Assembly: GCF_964355755.1 (NCBI RefSeq)
Contig: NC_092672.1
Span: 6,450,001 to 6,510,000, forward strand
Length of the DNA stretch: 60,000 nt
Origin: Antedon mediterranea
Taxonomy: Eukaryota > Echinodermata > Crinoidea > Comatulida > Antedonidae
Direction of reading: 5' to 3'
Below, in pieces: positions 42,001 through 47,615 of the stretch (positions within the stretch are counted from its first letter, which is position 1; each line of letters begins with the position of its first letter). The translations under genes and the position numbers were made by a program. The notes under the pieces were generated by a model that searched no databases, was not told the DNA's origin, and was given only the letters and a program-made list of their open reading frames with translations.

Positions 42001-43522
42001 CTTGGTTAGAGTTGAAACATCTCCAGGATATCCAGATGTTATCCAATGCCTGTAAAAAACAACATGTTATTGCTATCAAGTGCACACAAAATATTGTGCA
42101 AACAATTTATTTTTCACATGCTTTTTAGGCTATCAGGACCATGGATGACTGGGACCACGGTAATTGGACCCATAAATAACTAAACTTAGGCCTGCCTAAC
42201 TCCTAATCAACCTAAATACTAAATAATCAACCTAACTCCTAAATAATCAACCTACCAGGGGGACCCCTAAATAAACTGAACCTAACCCTTTAAATAATCT
42301 TTTCTACTAGATCAATCATCTGTAAATGATGTACTGTATAAGACTTTAAAAATGGGCATCGTCTGTCGTCCCGATCGTCAATGGTCCTGTGATTGTCTCT
42401 GTCCCCTGCTTATTTATTACAAACCCCCATCCTTCACACATTCTGTATATGCAATGTATAGCATGTTTTACAATATTGATTGGACGGTGTTACAGTAGTA
42501 AAAAGTAAAAAAATGTAAAAAGCAAGATTTAAAATGGAAAGACATTGTGAGAGGATTCTGTAATTCTTCCTACCAAACTTCCAGTATCCAGGCTTATGGA
42601 AACATTCCTTAAGGAGAAGAATCCAACATAATCCACAGTGATGCTTTTCTTCAGAATTAAGCTCATAAGTTTTGATAGGAGTACTGCAAAACATCTGCAA
42701 TCAAATCAAGAAAGTAATAAATGATAATAAAAACGCCATGGCTAAAGATATGGTACCATATCTTAACTTCCGTGTGCTAAAGGTAAAATTGCATTCTTAA
42801 ATATAAAACTTGATTCTAAAAATAAAACTCATCCTAAATATTAAACTCATTTCTAAATATAAAACTAGTCCTATATATTAAAACTCGTTCCTAAATATTA
42901 AAAACCTAACCCTCTAAATAATCTCTCTTAAATTAAAAAAACATAAAATCGTCAAGCAGAGAATTGATCCCAGTACCTCTAAACTAAGCCATAGCCTCAT
43001 CACAAACCCACCACGCCTAACAGCTGGCTTGCCGAAATCCATTTCCATACCTATTTGATTAACATCTATGCTTACATAGTGCCCACTATAATTACCGTAC
43101 CTTTAGTGTTTGGAAGTTTGGATATGGATTATGGTACCAATCCATATCTTTTAACCATAACGTAATAAAATACCTTTGTGGCATTGATTGATCCAATAAT
43201 TTTGATTATAATTATTGGTAAATACATATGTATACAGACTTCTTAAGTCTTATTCTGTAACATAAGGATGAGGCTATGTAAATGATACAATAAATGTAGA
43301 AAGGACGAAATAACCTTACATAGCAAAAGCATGCCAAAAGAGTGAGATTGATGTGCCTGACCTGAGATAAAAATGTGGCTATGCTAGCCTAGCTAGTAAG
43401 CCTAGGATTGAAGCTAGACATAGTCGAAATTAGTCATAAATTGAAATAAAGTCATACCTTGAAATAAATAATAAGAATATTATAAATAGAACAATGTAGA
43501 ATATTATAAGAATGTATCCCAT
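1..43522 (-). CDS. BLTP2: BLTP2 (KIAA0100/hobbit) bridge-like lipid transfer protein, 48 exons, 3' end missing
   Basis: Forty-eight coding exons (listed in the segment entries below) join in one open frame of 5,885 bases, about 1,961 residues. The N-terminus is a single hydrophobic helix (residues 2-21), the family's ER anchor. The family signature around the (G)FWDK motif is present as [15 protein letters not shown] near residue 1,130. Further matches, from memory of the vertebrate protein, include [66 protein letters not shown] and LTEQDGQLG. Family members form a long hydrophobic groove that moves lipids at ER-plasma membrane contacts; that role is known for the family, not shown here. The vertebrate protein is about 2,235 residues, so roughly 270 C-terminal residues should lie left of base 1. 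Two plus-strand genes sit in its introns. Identity is near certain; single splice sites are manual calls. Confidence 0.95.
1574..1697. mobile_element. Family A foldback MITE (best described here; copies listed)
   Basis: Ends are AAGCTCTGTCTACACTATC and its inverse, usually flanked by TA, fitting a Tc1/mariner-like target. Copies, some truncated: 1574-1697, 1826-1911, 4824-4990, 7239-7388, 15189-15301, 19594-19679, 22435-22561, 28113-28250, 28251-28403, 31979-32122, 35091-35195, 37803-37936, 44218-44413, 54119-54292, 54553-54700, 55748-55911. The interior has TGTGATGTGCCC, CCATATATGGACATGATG and CACTACCATATTTGGGCA blocks. Several copies carry one extra ATATTTGGGCATATCACTACC unit. No coding capacity. 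Confidence 0.9.
1742..1911 (-). repeat. Partial duplicate of BLTP2 exon 44 with its downstream intron and MITE
   Basis: Bases 1760-1819 (minus) repeat the last 60 bases of exon 44 (1942-2001) with three substitutions. They keep an open 20-codon frame, an AG just upstream and a GT donor just downstream. The copy lies between two copies of the main MITE (1574-1697 and 1826-1911). The sequence before the 60 bases is MITE, so only the 3' part of the exon was copied. It is either a decaying pseudo-exon or an optional extra exon of 20 in-frame residues. Confidence 0.8.
2357..2510. repeat. 71-base tandem duplication
   Basis: Two copies of a unit beginning GTTCACAGCGCATCCACCAC and containing GACATGACATGACCCAGGGG, with the start of a third. 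BLTP2 intron 43; the open frame here is an artefact. Confidence 0.9.
4188..4395. repeat. Three tandem units of about 75 bases
   Basis: TGTGTAAGTGCCTAGGAA then ACCTATATTAGGTG recurs near 4189, 4262 and 4340, each followed by a TATATAAGACAA-like stretch. BLTP2 intron 41. Confidence 0.85.
6647..7100. mobile_element. Pogo/Tigger-like MITE with internal minisatellite
   Basis: The left end TACAGTAGAACCCTTATTAA and the right end (inverse TTACAATAGAGCCC) resemble the CAGTARAACC-type termini of pogo/Tigger elements at TA sites. The interior holds about three and a half copies of an ~83-base unit (GTCACAGTAAAGTATCC...GGGGTGTCCC). Related fragments lie at 30680-30716, 31120-31196, 55915-55995 and 59660-59860. 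It lies in BLTP2 intron 36. Confidence 0.5.
8533..8580 (-). ncRNA. Hammerhead-ribozyme-like motif
   Basis: On the minus strand CTGATGA (8571-8565) is followed by AGGGC, a short loop and GCCC, then GAAA (8548-8545), then GC-TCT-GC and TA. This has the order of a hammerhead core: CUGANGA, stem II, GAAA, stem III, UH. Stem I is weak as I read it. Such motifs occur at the ends of Penelope-like and retrozyme elements. Activity is not claimed. Confidence 0.35.
8672..8760 (-). mobile_element. tRNA-derived SINE-like fragment
   Basis: On the minus strand the sequence GAGCTCTGTGGTTAAGATG resembles a pol III A box, and CCTGGGTTCATATC about 30 bases later resembles a B box, in tRNA-like order and spacing. 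The body is too diverged for a working tRNA. It lies in BLTP2 intron 34, sense to BLTP2. Confidence 0.5.
8761..11811. other. BLTP2 intron 34, left part: no gene seen apart from repeats
   Basis: AT-rich noncoding DNA with the foldback-related piece at 9240-9435 and the GAT microsatellite. No frame with protein-like composition. The last 300 bases before the GPCR may hold its promoter or 5' UTR. Confidence 0.6.
10411..10863. repeat. GAT/ATG trinucleotide microsatellite
   Basis: About 450 bases of nearly pure (GAT)n with scattered GGT, AAT and GCT variants, plus looser flanks from about 10195 and to about 11000. Open frames across it (poly-His, poly-Met, poly-Ile) are artefacts of the repeat. 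It lies in BLTP2 intron 34, about 1 kb from the GPCR gene. Confidence 0.95.
11812..12771 (+). CDS. Class A (rhodopsin-family) G-protein-coupled receptor, intronless
   Basis: A single open frame of 319 residues encodes a seven-helix receptor. Diagnostic positions are all present: N42 in helix 1, D70 in helix 2, the ECL disulfide pair C100 and C172, E123-R124-Y125 (ERY form of DRY) ending helix 3, W151 in helix 4, P197 in helix 5, CWTP at 253-256 in helix 6, and NPFVY at 294-298 in helix 7. A basic amphipathic tail follows ([15 protein letters not shown]). ATG at 11812 was chosen for its good context (AAAATGG); the frame stays open a little upstream, so a 5' exon is possible. The N-terminus is short and has no cleavable signal. 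The gene lies wholly inside BLTP2 intron 34, on the opposite strand. The ligand is not predictable; a peptide or amine receptor is a guess from overall form. Confidence 0.93.
   Translation: MVWNGHLFYLLGMSFVLAYTVIIYLLQLCVYTLICVLGISMNGIVLLVYLRVPSFQTMTNRLIVHQSFVDFLSSIVFLFFYVCPLYGYHPTGDNAFTIFCKTRTIYWVLTATSKGNLLGLALERYYAVIYPIRYRYHFKKKTLRYVFACIWIYGIVCESNLAFFATVEDGQCTYIWPNQTVEIAIGSLVFTFECVLPLVILGFAYGRIACALGKPSIASKNLKNSYIVSRRRNTAQRNVIITSITVSIIFIICWTPNQFFYLFLMLGLFKKYIELNGLIHSVTVFLCFINMMLNPFVYALQYKAFRKSLKELLVRTKVR
12772..16689. other. BLTP2 intron 34, middle: no supported gene
   Basis: AT-rich DNA with a truncated family A MITE at 15189-15301. Open frames at 14881-15141 and 15278-15625 are short, lysine/isoleucine-rich or overlap the MITE, and match no family I know. 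Confidence 0.6.
16690..16926. repeat. 18-base minisatellite, about 13 copies
   Basis: Unit AGGCAGAAAGGTTTTGAT with a few recurrent variants (ACAGAAAAG, ACGCAGAAA, TGTTTTTAT). Because 18 is a multiple of three, all frames stay open; this is not taken as coding. BLTP2 intron 34. Confidence 0.95.
17596..17797. mobile_element. Family B MITE, 20-base perfect terminal repeats
   Basis: TTAAAGATGTATTGTCCCCC at 17596-17615 is matched by its exact inverse at 17778-17797. The interior is A/T homopolymer-rich with GACATTAAAATGGCATAT. Related copies: 48694-49034 (ends diverged), a decayed one at about 43740-43875, and a lone end near 33689-33705. The ends begin TTAA, which could be a piggyBac-type target site; unproven. 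Confidence 0.75.
18780..19027 (+). mobile_element. 3' end of a CR1/L2-type LINE
   Basis: Bases about 18829-18941 encode [18 protein letters not shown] then [10 protein letters not shown] and a stop. This is the typical C-terminus of reverse transcriptases from CR1/L2-clade LINEs and ends in TAA at 18939-18941. A short 3' UTR follows and ends in an ATT microsatellite (to about 19027), the usual tail of these elements. The upstream part is lost, as in a 5'-truncated insertion. It lies in BLTP2 intron 34, antisense to BLTP2. Confidence 0.8.
20347..20435. mobile_element. Small foldback element
   Basis: TTAAACCTTGTTTCCACA at the left and TTGTGGAAACAGGATTTTAA at the right form an inverted repeat about 90 bases across, in BLTP2 intron 34 near exon 34. 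Confidence 0.5.
20583..22794 (-). other. BLTP2: BLTP2 exons 33-34
   Basis: Exon 33 is 22717-22794 ([19 protein letters not shown]) and exon 34 is 20583-20654 ([17 protein letters not shown]); both are phase 0 at both ends. They are separated by a 2.06 kb intron that houses the plus-strand LamG gene, and flanked by the two largest introns (32: 22795-28430; 34: 8231-20582). A 31-base minisatellite starts within about 10 bases of the exon 33 acceptor. Confidence 0.92.
21602..22339 (+). CDS. Secreted LamG/concanavalin A-like domain protein
   Basis: The frame encodes 245 residues. Residues 1-20 form a signal peptide ([11 protein letters not shown] then ...SLVDG). Residues about 57-240 read as a single LamG-like jelly roll: [10 protein letters not shown] at the start, FTISLWVKV near 117-125, [19 protein letters not shown] near 178-196, and the closing [18 protein letters not shown]. 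This is the layout of Laminin_G_3-type lectin folds in secreted animal proteins. Cys136, 139, 204, 207 and 211 may form disulfides. A good 3' splice acceptor ends at 21596, just before the ATG, and a GTAAG donor follows 21297, so a short noncoding first exon is likely. AATAAA lies at 22351-22356. The gene is nested antisense in BLTP2 intron 33. Its binding target is unknown. Confidence 0.82.
   Translation: MKCYIVFFVFCINEISLVDGDTTLTRTDNVSQEIPYQTFAKKCIKYAKSFRTLISQSSVVHYPFDNDLIDILGKTNNFLTVPDKEAYESGIIGNAMVVTDNYLYIGLSSLQNLAQHFTISLWVKVTRSGTSQQIIQCSVCGTGINDMTIDTSYGRLNLFTLLSAEIYPGTGSIYKQVWYHIILMYDGENIKVYLDGTLDIQRMCHNCAISCNNIKLGYVLDGLIDDFMIFNKTLSAKEIQVLAEK
22803..23508. repeat. 31-base minisatellite, about 22 copies
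   Basis: Unit AATGAATATTAGATATTAAC plus AAGGGGGTAAA, highly uniform, decaying at the right end. It starts about 10 bases past the exon 33 acceptor (exon end 22794), so the branch point and upstream intron end for exon 33 on the minus strand lie in or beside the array. Confidence 0.97.
23509..28112. other. BLTP2 intron 32: no supported gene
   Basis: Noncoding AT-rich DNA. Two similar short blocks (GCTAGGCCAAAAGGTAAACA at 24420 and GCTAGGCCAACAGGTAAACA at 24650) look like paired donor-like sites but have no coding context. The dispersed repeat at 27765 lies here. Confidence 0.55.
27765..27835 (+). repeat. Dispersed repeat with tail, two copies
   Basis: TTTTGTCAAGCACTCT-GCTCG and following TCTTGCTT bases recur in inverse orientation at 6020-6095. 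Upstream of the plus copy, 27628-27650 (GTGGCCGAGCAGTTAA) resembles a tRNA-Leu A box. This could be the tail of a tRNA-derived retroposon. The 6.0 kb copy ends a few bases from the BLTP2 exon 38 donor. Confidence 0.4.
28113..28403. mobile_element. Two family A MITEs head to tail in BLTP2 intron 32
   Basis: Two full copies abut at about 28250, the second slightly diverged (GTGTCCACACTGTC at its left end). They sit about 30 bases upstream in plus coordinates of BLTP2 exon 32 (28431), i.e. just past its donor on the minus strand. Back-to-back insertion suggests insertion into an existing copy's end or a local duplication. Confidence 0.85.
28431..30944 (-). other. BLTP2: BLTP2 exons 28-32 (FWDK region)
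   Basis: Exons: 30772-30944, 30384-30482, 29741-30007, 28757-28853, 28431-28527. Exon 30 encodes the family hallmark: the [12 protein letters not shown] stretch, then [16 protein letters not shown], then [18 protein letters not shown]. Exon 31 encodes [17 protein letters not shown] and exon 32 [11 protein letters not shown]. Together they match the Fmp27/GFWDK-type domain of the SABRE/hobbit family. A 20-base minisatellite occupies intron 30 directly next to the exon 30 donor. Confidence 0.93.
29341..29700. repeat. 20-base minisatellite, about 18 copies
   Basis: Unit AATCCATCAAACTTAAAATC with CTGT/CTAT variants. It ends about 40 bases before the BLTP2 exon 30 donor (29740/29741), in intron 30. 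Confidence 0.95.
31278..34940 (-). other. BLTP2: BLTP2 exons 17-27
   Basis: Exons: 34694-34940, 34408-34511, 34217-34303, 34008-34119, 33790-33922, 33455-33566, 33216-33307, 32795-32864, 32491-32583, 31784-31940, 31278-31488. This is the most compact part of the gene, with introns mostly of 100-500 bases. Exons 26-27 carry [40 protein letters not shown] and [11 protein letters not shown], which match the most conserved middle of the BLTP2 family closely. Introns contain MITE copies but no other coding signal. Confidence 0.92.
36012..36046. repeat. Poly(A) tract
   Basis: A run of about 35 A residues in BLTP2 intron 13, next to the GGTTCTCAGTAC foldback element. A TTTC microsatellite lies nearby at 36892-36915. 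Confidence 0.95.
36137..36432. mobile_element. Foldback element with GGTTCTCAGTAC ends
   Basis: GGTTCTCAGTACTTTCTCC near 36137 pairs with GGAGATACAGCACTGAGAACC near 36412-36432. Inside, ATCATAGGAATATT pairs with AATATTCCTATGAT. A related piece is at about 9240-9435 (TGATACAGGCAC, CAGTACTGAGAATCGG). The copy is in BLTP2 intron 13. Confidence 0.55.
39550..39930. mobile_element. Foldback element with AAGGCCCATTTACACTAGGA ends
   Basis: Inverted ends AAGGCCCATTTACACTAGGA (from 39550) and TCCTAGTGTAAATGGGCCTT (to 39930), with further inverted pairing inside (CCAATCAAATGACGTCAT against ATGATGTCATTTGATTGG). It lies in BLTP2 intron 6. No coding capacity. Confidence 0.75.
40019..43522 (-). other. BLTP2: BLTP2 exons 1-6 (ER anchor and N-terminal groove)
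   Basis: Coding exons on the minus strand: 43458-43522, 42574-42694, 42000-42049, 41733-41842, 41216-41265, 40019-40204. Exon 1 begins ATG GGA TAC at 43522 and encodes [20 protein letters not shown], a lone membrane helix, then splits an AGA codon with exon 2. Exons 2-3 carry [14 protein letters not shown] and LDNIWISWR, the family's amphipathic strand pattern. Exon 2 uses the donor GTAGGA, chosen because it keeps the frame into exon 3. Introns 1-5 hold no other coding signal. Confidence 0.9.
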
Positions 43523-43735
43523 TGTGACAGACACTTCGTCAAAAATCAAAAGGTAACACTTCCATTCCTCCCATCCACCACTTCTCTCTCTGTGTTAAAA
43601 ATACGAGTTGTAAATATGCGTATTCGACTGCAATCTTTTTGGTATAAGAAGGCTTTACCAGTCGAACACAGTACGTTAATAAGTTTTGTTTTCGTGTGTG
43701 GCGCCGCCGCTATTTTATTTTAAGTTTTAATAAAG
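43523..43735 (-). promoter_or_regulatory. Probable 5' UTR and start region of BLTP2
   Basis: Upstream of the BLTP2 start codon, the minus strand passes through a purine/pyrimidine-biased leader and a GC-rich patch (GGCGCC and GGCGG near 43700) in otherwise AT-rich DNA. Transcription probably begins near here. No TATA box stands out. The exact start cannot be set from the sequence. Confidence 0.35.
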
Positions 43736-43911
43736 TTAGTCTATTCCGTTAAAAAAGAAAAAATCAGGTTTTCTCGTATAAAATGAGAATGGATAATTAA
43801 TATATGACATTAAAATGGCATATTCAACAACAAAAAATGAAAAAAATTTTGTTCAGGTAAAAAATGCATCTTAAAAAATATTATGCACTAATAATACGAT
43901 ATTAATCGGTG

Positions 43912-44052
43912 ATATGTCGAGATCAGTCCGAGATTGCAGCACCAGGTACCTTCAGATCTCTGAGGCTGACGCTCTTTCAACTGTGGTATTTCGGATAAAA
44001 TACAGAAAATCGAACCCGACTAGTGCAATCTGAAGGTCCCTTGTTCAGCATC
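43912..44052. repeat. tRNA-Phe-like element, degenerate, with an inverted partial copy
   Basis: On the minus strand, 43995 down to about 43923 reads TCCGAAATACCACAGTTGAA, then AGAGCGTCAG, ATCTGAAGGT, CCTGG, close to the order of blocks in a eukaryotic tRNA-Phe (acceptor, A box, anticodon stem, variable loop). The T arm is broken. On the plus strand, 44029-44050 repeats the 3' half (ATCTGAAGGTCCCTTGTTC). It is best read as a tRNA-derived SINE or tRNA pseudogene pair facing each other, not a working tRNA. Confidence 0.5.
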
Positions 44053-44540
44053 ATCAACGATTGAATGCATTTATATTTGTTTCAGTATAATATATTGTTT
44101 TTAATTTGCACTGTATTTTCGAACTGCCGAAATACCTGCTCTTGGATTTCTGTTCATAGGAGGCTTTTTATATACCACACGAATAGGTTTATTTTCATTA
44201 ATTAGGCCTACATTAATGTCAACAAGATATGACATCATCATGTGCATATATGAACACATCACATTTTTTTAAACATAAAGCTCTGTCTACACTATCAAAT
44301 TAGTTTAACAAAATAGGTGTGTAGTTAGTGTGCCCAAATATGGTATGTGATATGACATCATCGTATTCACATTTTTGATATAGGCCTAAAGTGTGATAGT
44401 GTATACAGCTTAACGTTTGATAGTCAGCGTAAGGTCTATTTCTTTAGATTTAAGTTGGTTTAAACATGGAGGAATGTTTCTCTGCTTTAAAAAAGGTAGC
44501 TCATGGATTTAAAAATTCTCATCATTTTAACAAATGTTGG

Positions 44541-44677
44541 TGACGTCACGATTGTCCTCGTAATACGCGCGCGTGTTGTAAAGTTGGGGTATCCTCCTAG
44601 TGACGCTTTAACGATCTCATTGGTTAACGCACGCGTCCTGCGTGCAAAATAGAACGTCGCAACCATTGTTACGTCAC
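44541..44677 (+). promoter_or_regulatory. CRE/CCAAT-box cluster upstream of the cyclin-like gene
   Basis: A full CRE palindrome TGACGTCA lies at 44541-44548, an inverted CCAAT box (ATTGG) at 44619-44623, and a second CRE-like TTACGTCAC at 44669-44677. CpG-rich stretches (ACGCGCGCGTG, ACGCACGCG) lie between them and stand out from the AT-rich background. This is the architecture of many proliferation- and germline-linked animal promoters. It could serve the cyclin gene 200 bases downstream. Function is inferred. Confidence 0.5.
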
Positions 44678-44870
44678 AATACATTCGAAAAAAATTAACG
44701 AAATCCAAGCTTTTTAAAGTCAGAATGATAAATTCTTCCAACTAGTGAACAGTGATTTCAAATTGCTCTTCGTTCAAACGAAAGAAAACTGCACTTACTT
44801 TTTAAATAAATTTTGAAATACGAAACATCGATTCTTATTTACATTTGCTATACTTATATCTCAAGTGAGT

Positions 44871-45974
44871 ATGGCTAAGTATATATTTAAAAGAAGATTT
44901 TATGCTTCTTTAGAGGAGGCCAAAGATCTAGGCCAGGTGACGGTGAGATCAAACGATTTTCACGCCACCATGGGTGATGCTAGCATTCACCGAAAAGAAG
45001 GACGGAGGGCTAAAGCCAGGGGTTGTCCCTACGTCAGACGTAATGCTAAAGTAAGCAATAATATTTCTGAATTAAAAGAATTAGATAATCTTACTAAAGT
45101 AGAAAGTATTTCAAAAAATTCTGTCGATAACGAAAATCATTACAATAAGACTATTGAGCTTCTTTCTACTGATGAGAAAATGAAAAGAAAGACTGGCAGG
45201 GATGCGTCAGGCGATAATGACGTCATATCCACAGACTTGACTTCAAATTCTAAACTTCCAAATGAAAATTATGAACATGAATCCAATCATGATTATTTTA
45301 AGACATTACTCGATCGACAAAAAGTCTCTGAAAATCCATGGGCCCAGTTTGAATCGCATTCTGTTAAAGATAATATGGTAGAGTTTTTATGTTACATTCG
45401 ATCAGAGCTCATGCGGTATGGATACATAATCGATTACGATATAGTACATCGTAGCCTTACACTTGTAGAAAGTATATTGATGTGTGATCACACAGATGTT
45501 AGACTAGGTAATCTAGAAGAGTTGGCAATTGCATCATTTTGCCTTGCAATGAAATGTGCTGAACGATACCAATCAAAGAGTATCATACCTTATACTTGTC
45601 AGTGCCTTCAGGATATTGGCTATTTTGATTCTAAAATAATTTCACAAATAGAATTCAATATACTAAAGAGTTTAAACTTTAAGATTAATAATGTCACTTG
45701 TCTTGACTTTATACATGCTTACTGTGATATTGGTAGCAGTAACGCTAGCTCTGAAATTATCAAACAAAAGATAGAAACAGTGAGACAAGAATCTGTAAAA
45801 TATTTGATTACAAATAGAATATCTCACACATCGGTAAAACCATGCATAATAGCATTCTTGATAGTAGTTGACGAATGTGAGATACTTGGCATAAGTTGGG
45901 AATCACTTGTTGATGAGGTAAAATATAAGATACAAAAAGAAACGATTAATAAGATAATAAATAAGTTAAGGTAA
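44871..45974 (+). CDS. Divergent cyclin-box protein, intronless
   Basis: The single-exon frame encodes 367 residues. Residues 1-140 are charged and low in order. From about 141 the protein follows the A/B-type cyclin plan: a YFKTLLDRQ lead-in, then the helices of a first cyclin box (about 165-285), then a shorter second helical box (286-367). K228 and E261 match the lysine-glutamate pair that contacts the CDK (AMKCAER and QIEFNILKSLNF). The usual MRAIL motif is not conserved (VKDNMVEFL instead). I see no clear destruction box or KEN box. ATG at 44871 is the first in-frame methionine. An upstream CRE/CCAAT cluster is a plausible promoter. Lack of introns suggests a retrocopy or fast-evolving cyclin; no specific cyclin class can be assigned. 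Confidence 0.78.
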   Translation: MAKYIFKRRFYASLEEAKDLGQVTVRSNDFHATMGDASIHRKEGRRAKARGCPYVRRNAKVSNNISELKELDNLTKVESISKNSVDNENHYNKTIELLSTDEKMKRKTGRDASGDNDVISTDLTSNSKLPNENYEHESNHDYFKTLLDRQKVSENPWAQFESHSVKDNMVEFLCYIRSELMRYGYIIDYDIVHRSLTLVESILMCDHTDVRLGNLEELAIASFCLAMKCAERYQSKSIIPYTCQCLQDIGYFDSKIISQIEFNILKSLNFKINNVTCLDFIHAYCDIGSSNASSEIIKQKIETVRQESVKYLITNRISHTSVKPCIIAFLIVVDECEILGISWESLVDEVKYKIQKETINKIINKLR

Positions 45975-46260
45975 TTATAATAATACATATAATAAGATTC
46001 ATAAGTTAAGATACAATAAGTTAAATTGGAATAAACTAAAATAAGATTAAGCTGTAAGAAAAGATAAAATAAGTACGTTACGATTCAATAAGTTAAATTG
46101 GAATAAGATAAGATACAATAAGATAAGATTCAATAAAGGTATAGCTGTAAGAATAAATGCAACAAAAAAAGTGATAAGTAAGTTAAAGATGCAATTATTA
46201 AGATAAGATACAAAACAAAAAAACAAAACAAAAAATTAAAAATAAAAACATTTGAAGTTA

Positions 46261-46415
46261 AGATTAGATGCAATAAAAGAAGATTACGATACAATAAGAT
46301 AAGATGATAGACTGAGATAACCACAGTATAAGATTAGATGCAATAAAAGAAGATTACGATACAATAAGATAAGATGATAGACTGAGATAACCACAGTATA
46401 AGATTAGATGCAATG
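46261..46415. repeat. 70-base tandem duplication in AT-rich tract
   Basis: AGATTAGATGCAATAAAAGA begins at 46261 and again at 46331 and 46401; the first two units are identical over 70 bases. The flanking 45975-46260 region is a degenerate array of ATAAGATA/ATAAGTTA words beginning right after the cyclin stop codon. Confidence 0.9.
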
Positions 46416-47479
46416 CTAAAGAAGGTAGGCCTACAACAGATCGAATACCATTAGAATAATATACAATTAGATATAACAATCGATAAAATAAGATGTACAT
46501 ACAAAAAGATGGTATCAATAAGAACCAATAAAGTAAGATAGGTCTAATATATAATAACGATATATACTAGGCCTATAAGAAGGATACTTTAATAATATCA
46601 TACTGTTACTTTTAATAATACTAGGTGGTATACATAAACCAAACTTAACCAACACAGAAGACTAAATAAAAACAGTTTTATCTAAATGATAATTTAATGC
46701 TCAGAAAATTGACTCGCAAAATATTAAAAAAAATACAGTCGGTCAAAATCAAGAGAAAATTTATTACAAAAATAGATAAATGCAAATAAATTATGATAGG
46801 TTTATTATATTAATAATAATAATAATCATTTTATACTATCCTCAGTTTTGTCTGTATGTTTAGAGATAAAATAATAATAATTATTATAATTTAGATTTCT
46901 TTTTCTTCAATGAAAGTTTTTCAATAAAACTAATTAAACTAATTCACATTAGGCCTATAACCTAAAATTACAATCTAAAAAATGAGTAAACAATACTTCT
47001 TCCCATGTTTTAAAATTTTTGATTCGGCCATAGGGAAGAAAACAAATTTCCCAGTCTGAAGTCGGAGATGCTACCTCATCGTGGTAGACTGGTGTCAACA
47101 TCATAGGTGAAATATTTAACCCACCGATGATGGCTAACAGCATCACGCATTATAACTCAATTATTAATACTTGATTAAAATGTCATTAGGCCTAAAAAAG
47201 CAAAATCAAACAGTTATTCACGGGTTTTAGGCCTAGTGATAAGATTTTGATTTTCGTGATGAGTGGTGTCTATTATGAAATTACATGGATTCAGAATGGT
47301 AGATCATTGACCGCTGATGTATTTTTAGATGTGGCAATAAAATCATTCCGAAATATTGAATTAATAATAATCATTATTGACAGAATAAAATAAAACGCAA
47401 AAATCACCCAGATTACCACCACCACCACCTGTTTGATCATGTATTGCGCCCTCTCTAATTTACAAAACGAGCTGAAAGA

Positions 47480-47615
47480 GATAAGCTTTGAAGAAGAGAG
47501 ACGGACACGGTGGAAGTACGGTGAATTCCAATCTCAGTTTTAGGCTTTGGGGACTAATAAATGCAACCTGTTTCATTCAATTTTAGTTTTTTGGGAAATA
47601 GAAAGAATAAAGCAG
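47480..47615 (+). other. Candidate noncoding first exon of the acidic-protein gene
   Basis: The stretch has a more balanced base composition than its surroundings and ends in AAGCAG|GTGAGG at 47615/47616, a strong donor. No ATG-led frame of note is present. A splice to the acceptor at 54843 would give a 7.2 kb first intron, a common layout. The link between the two exons is inference; transcript data are needed. Confidence 0.3.
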
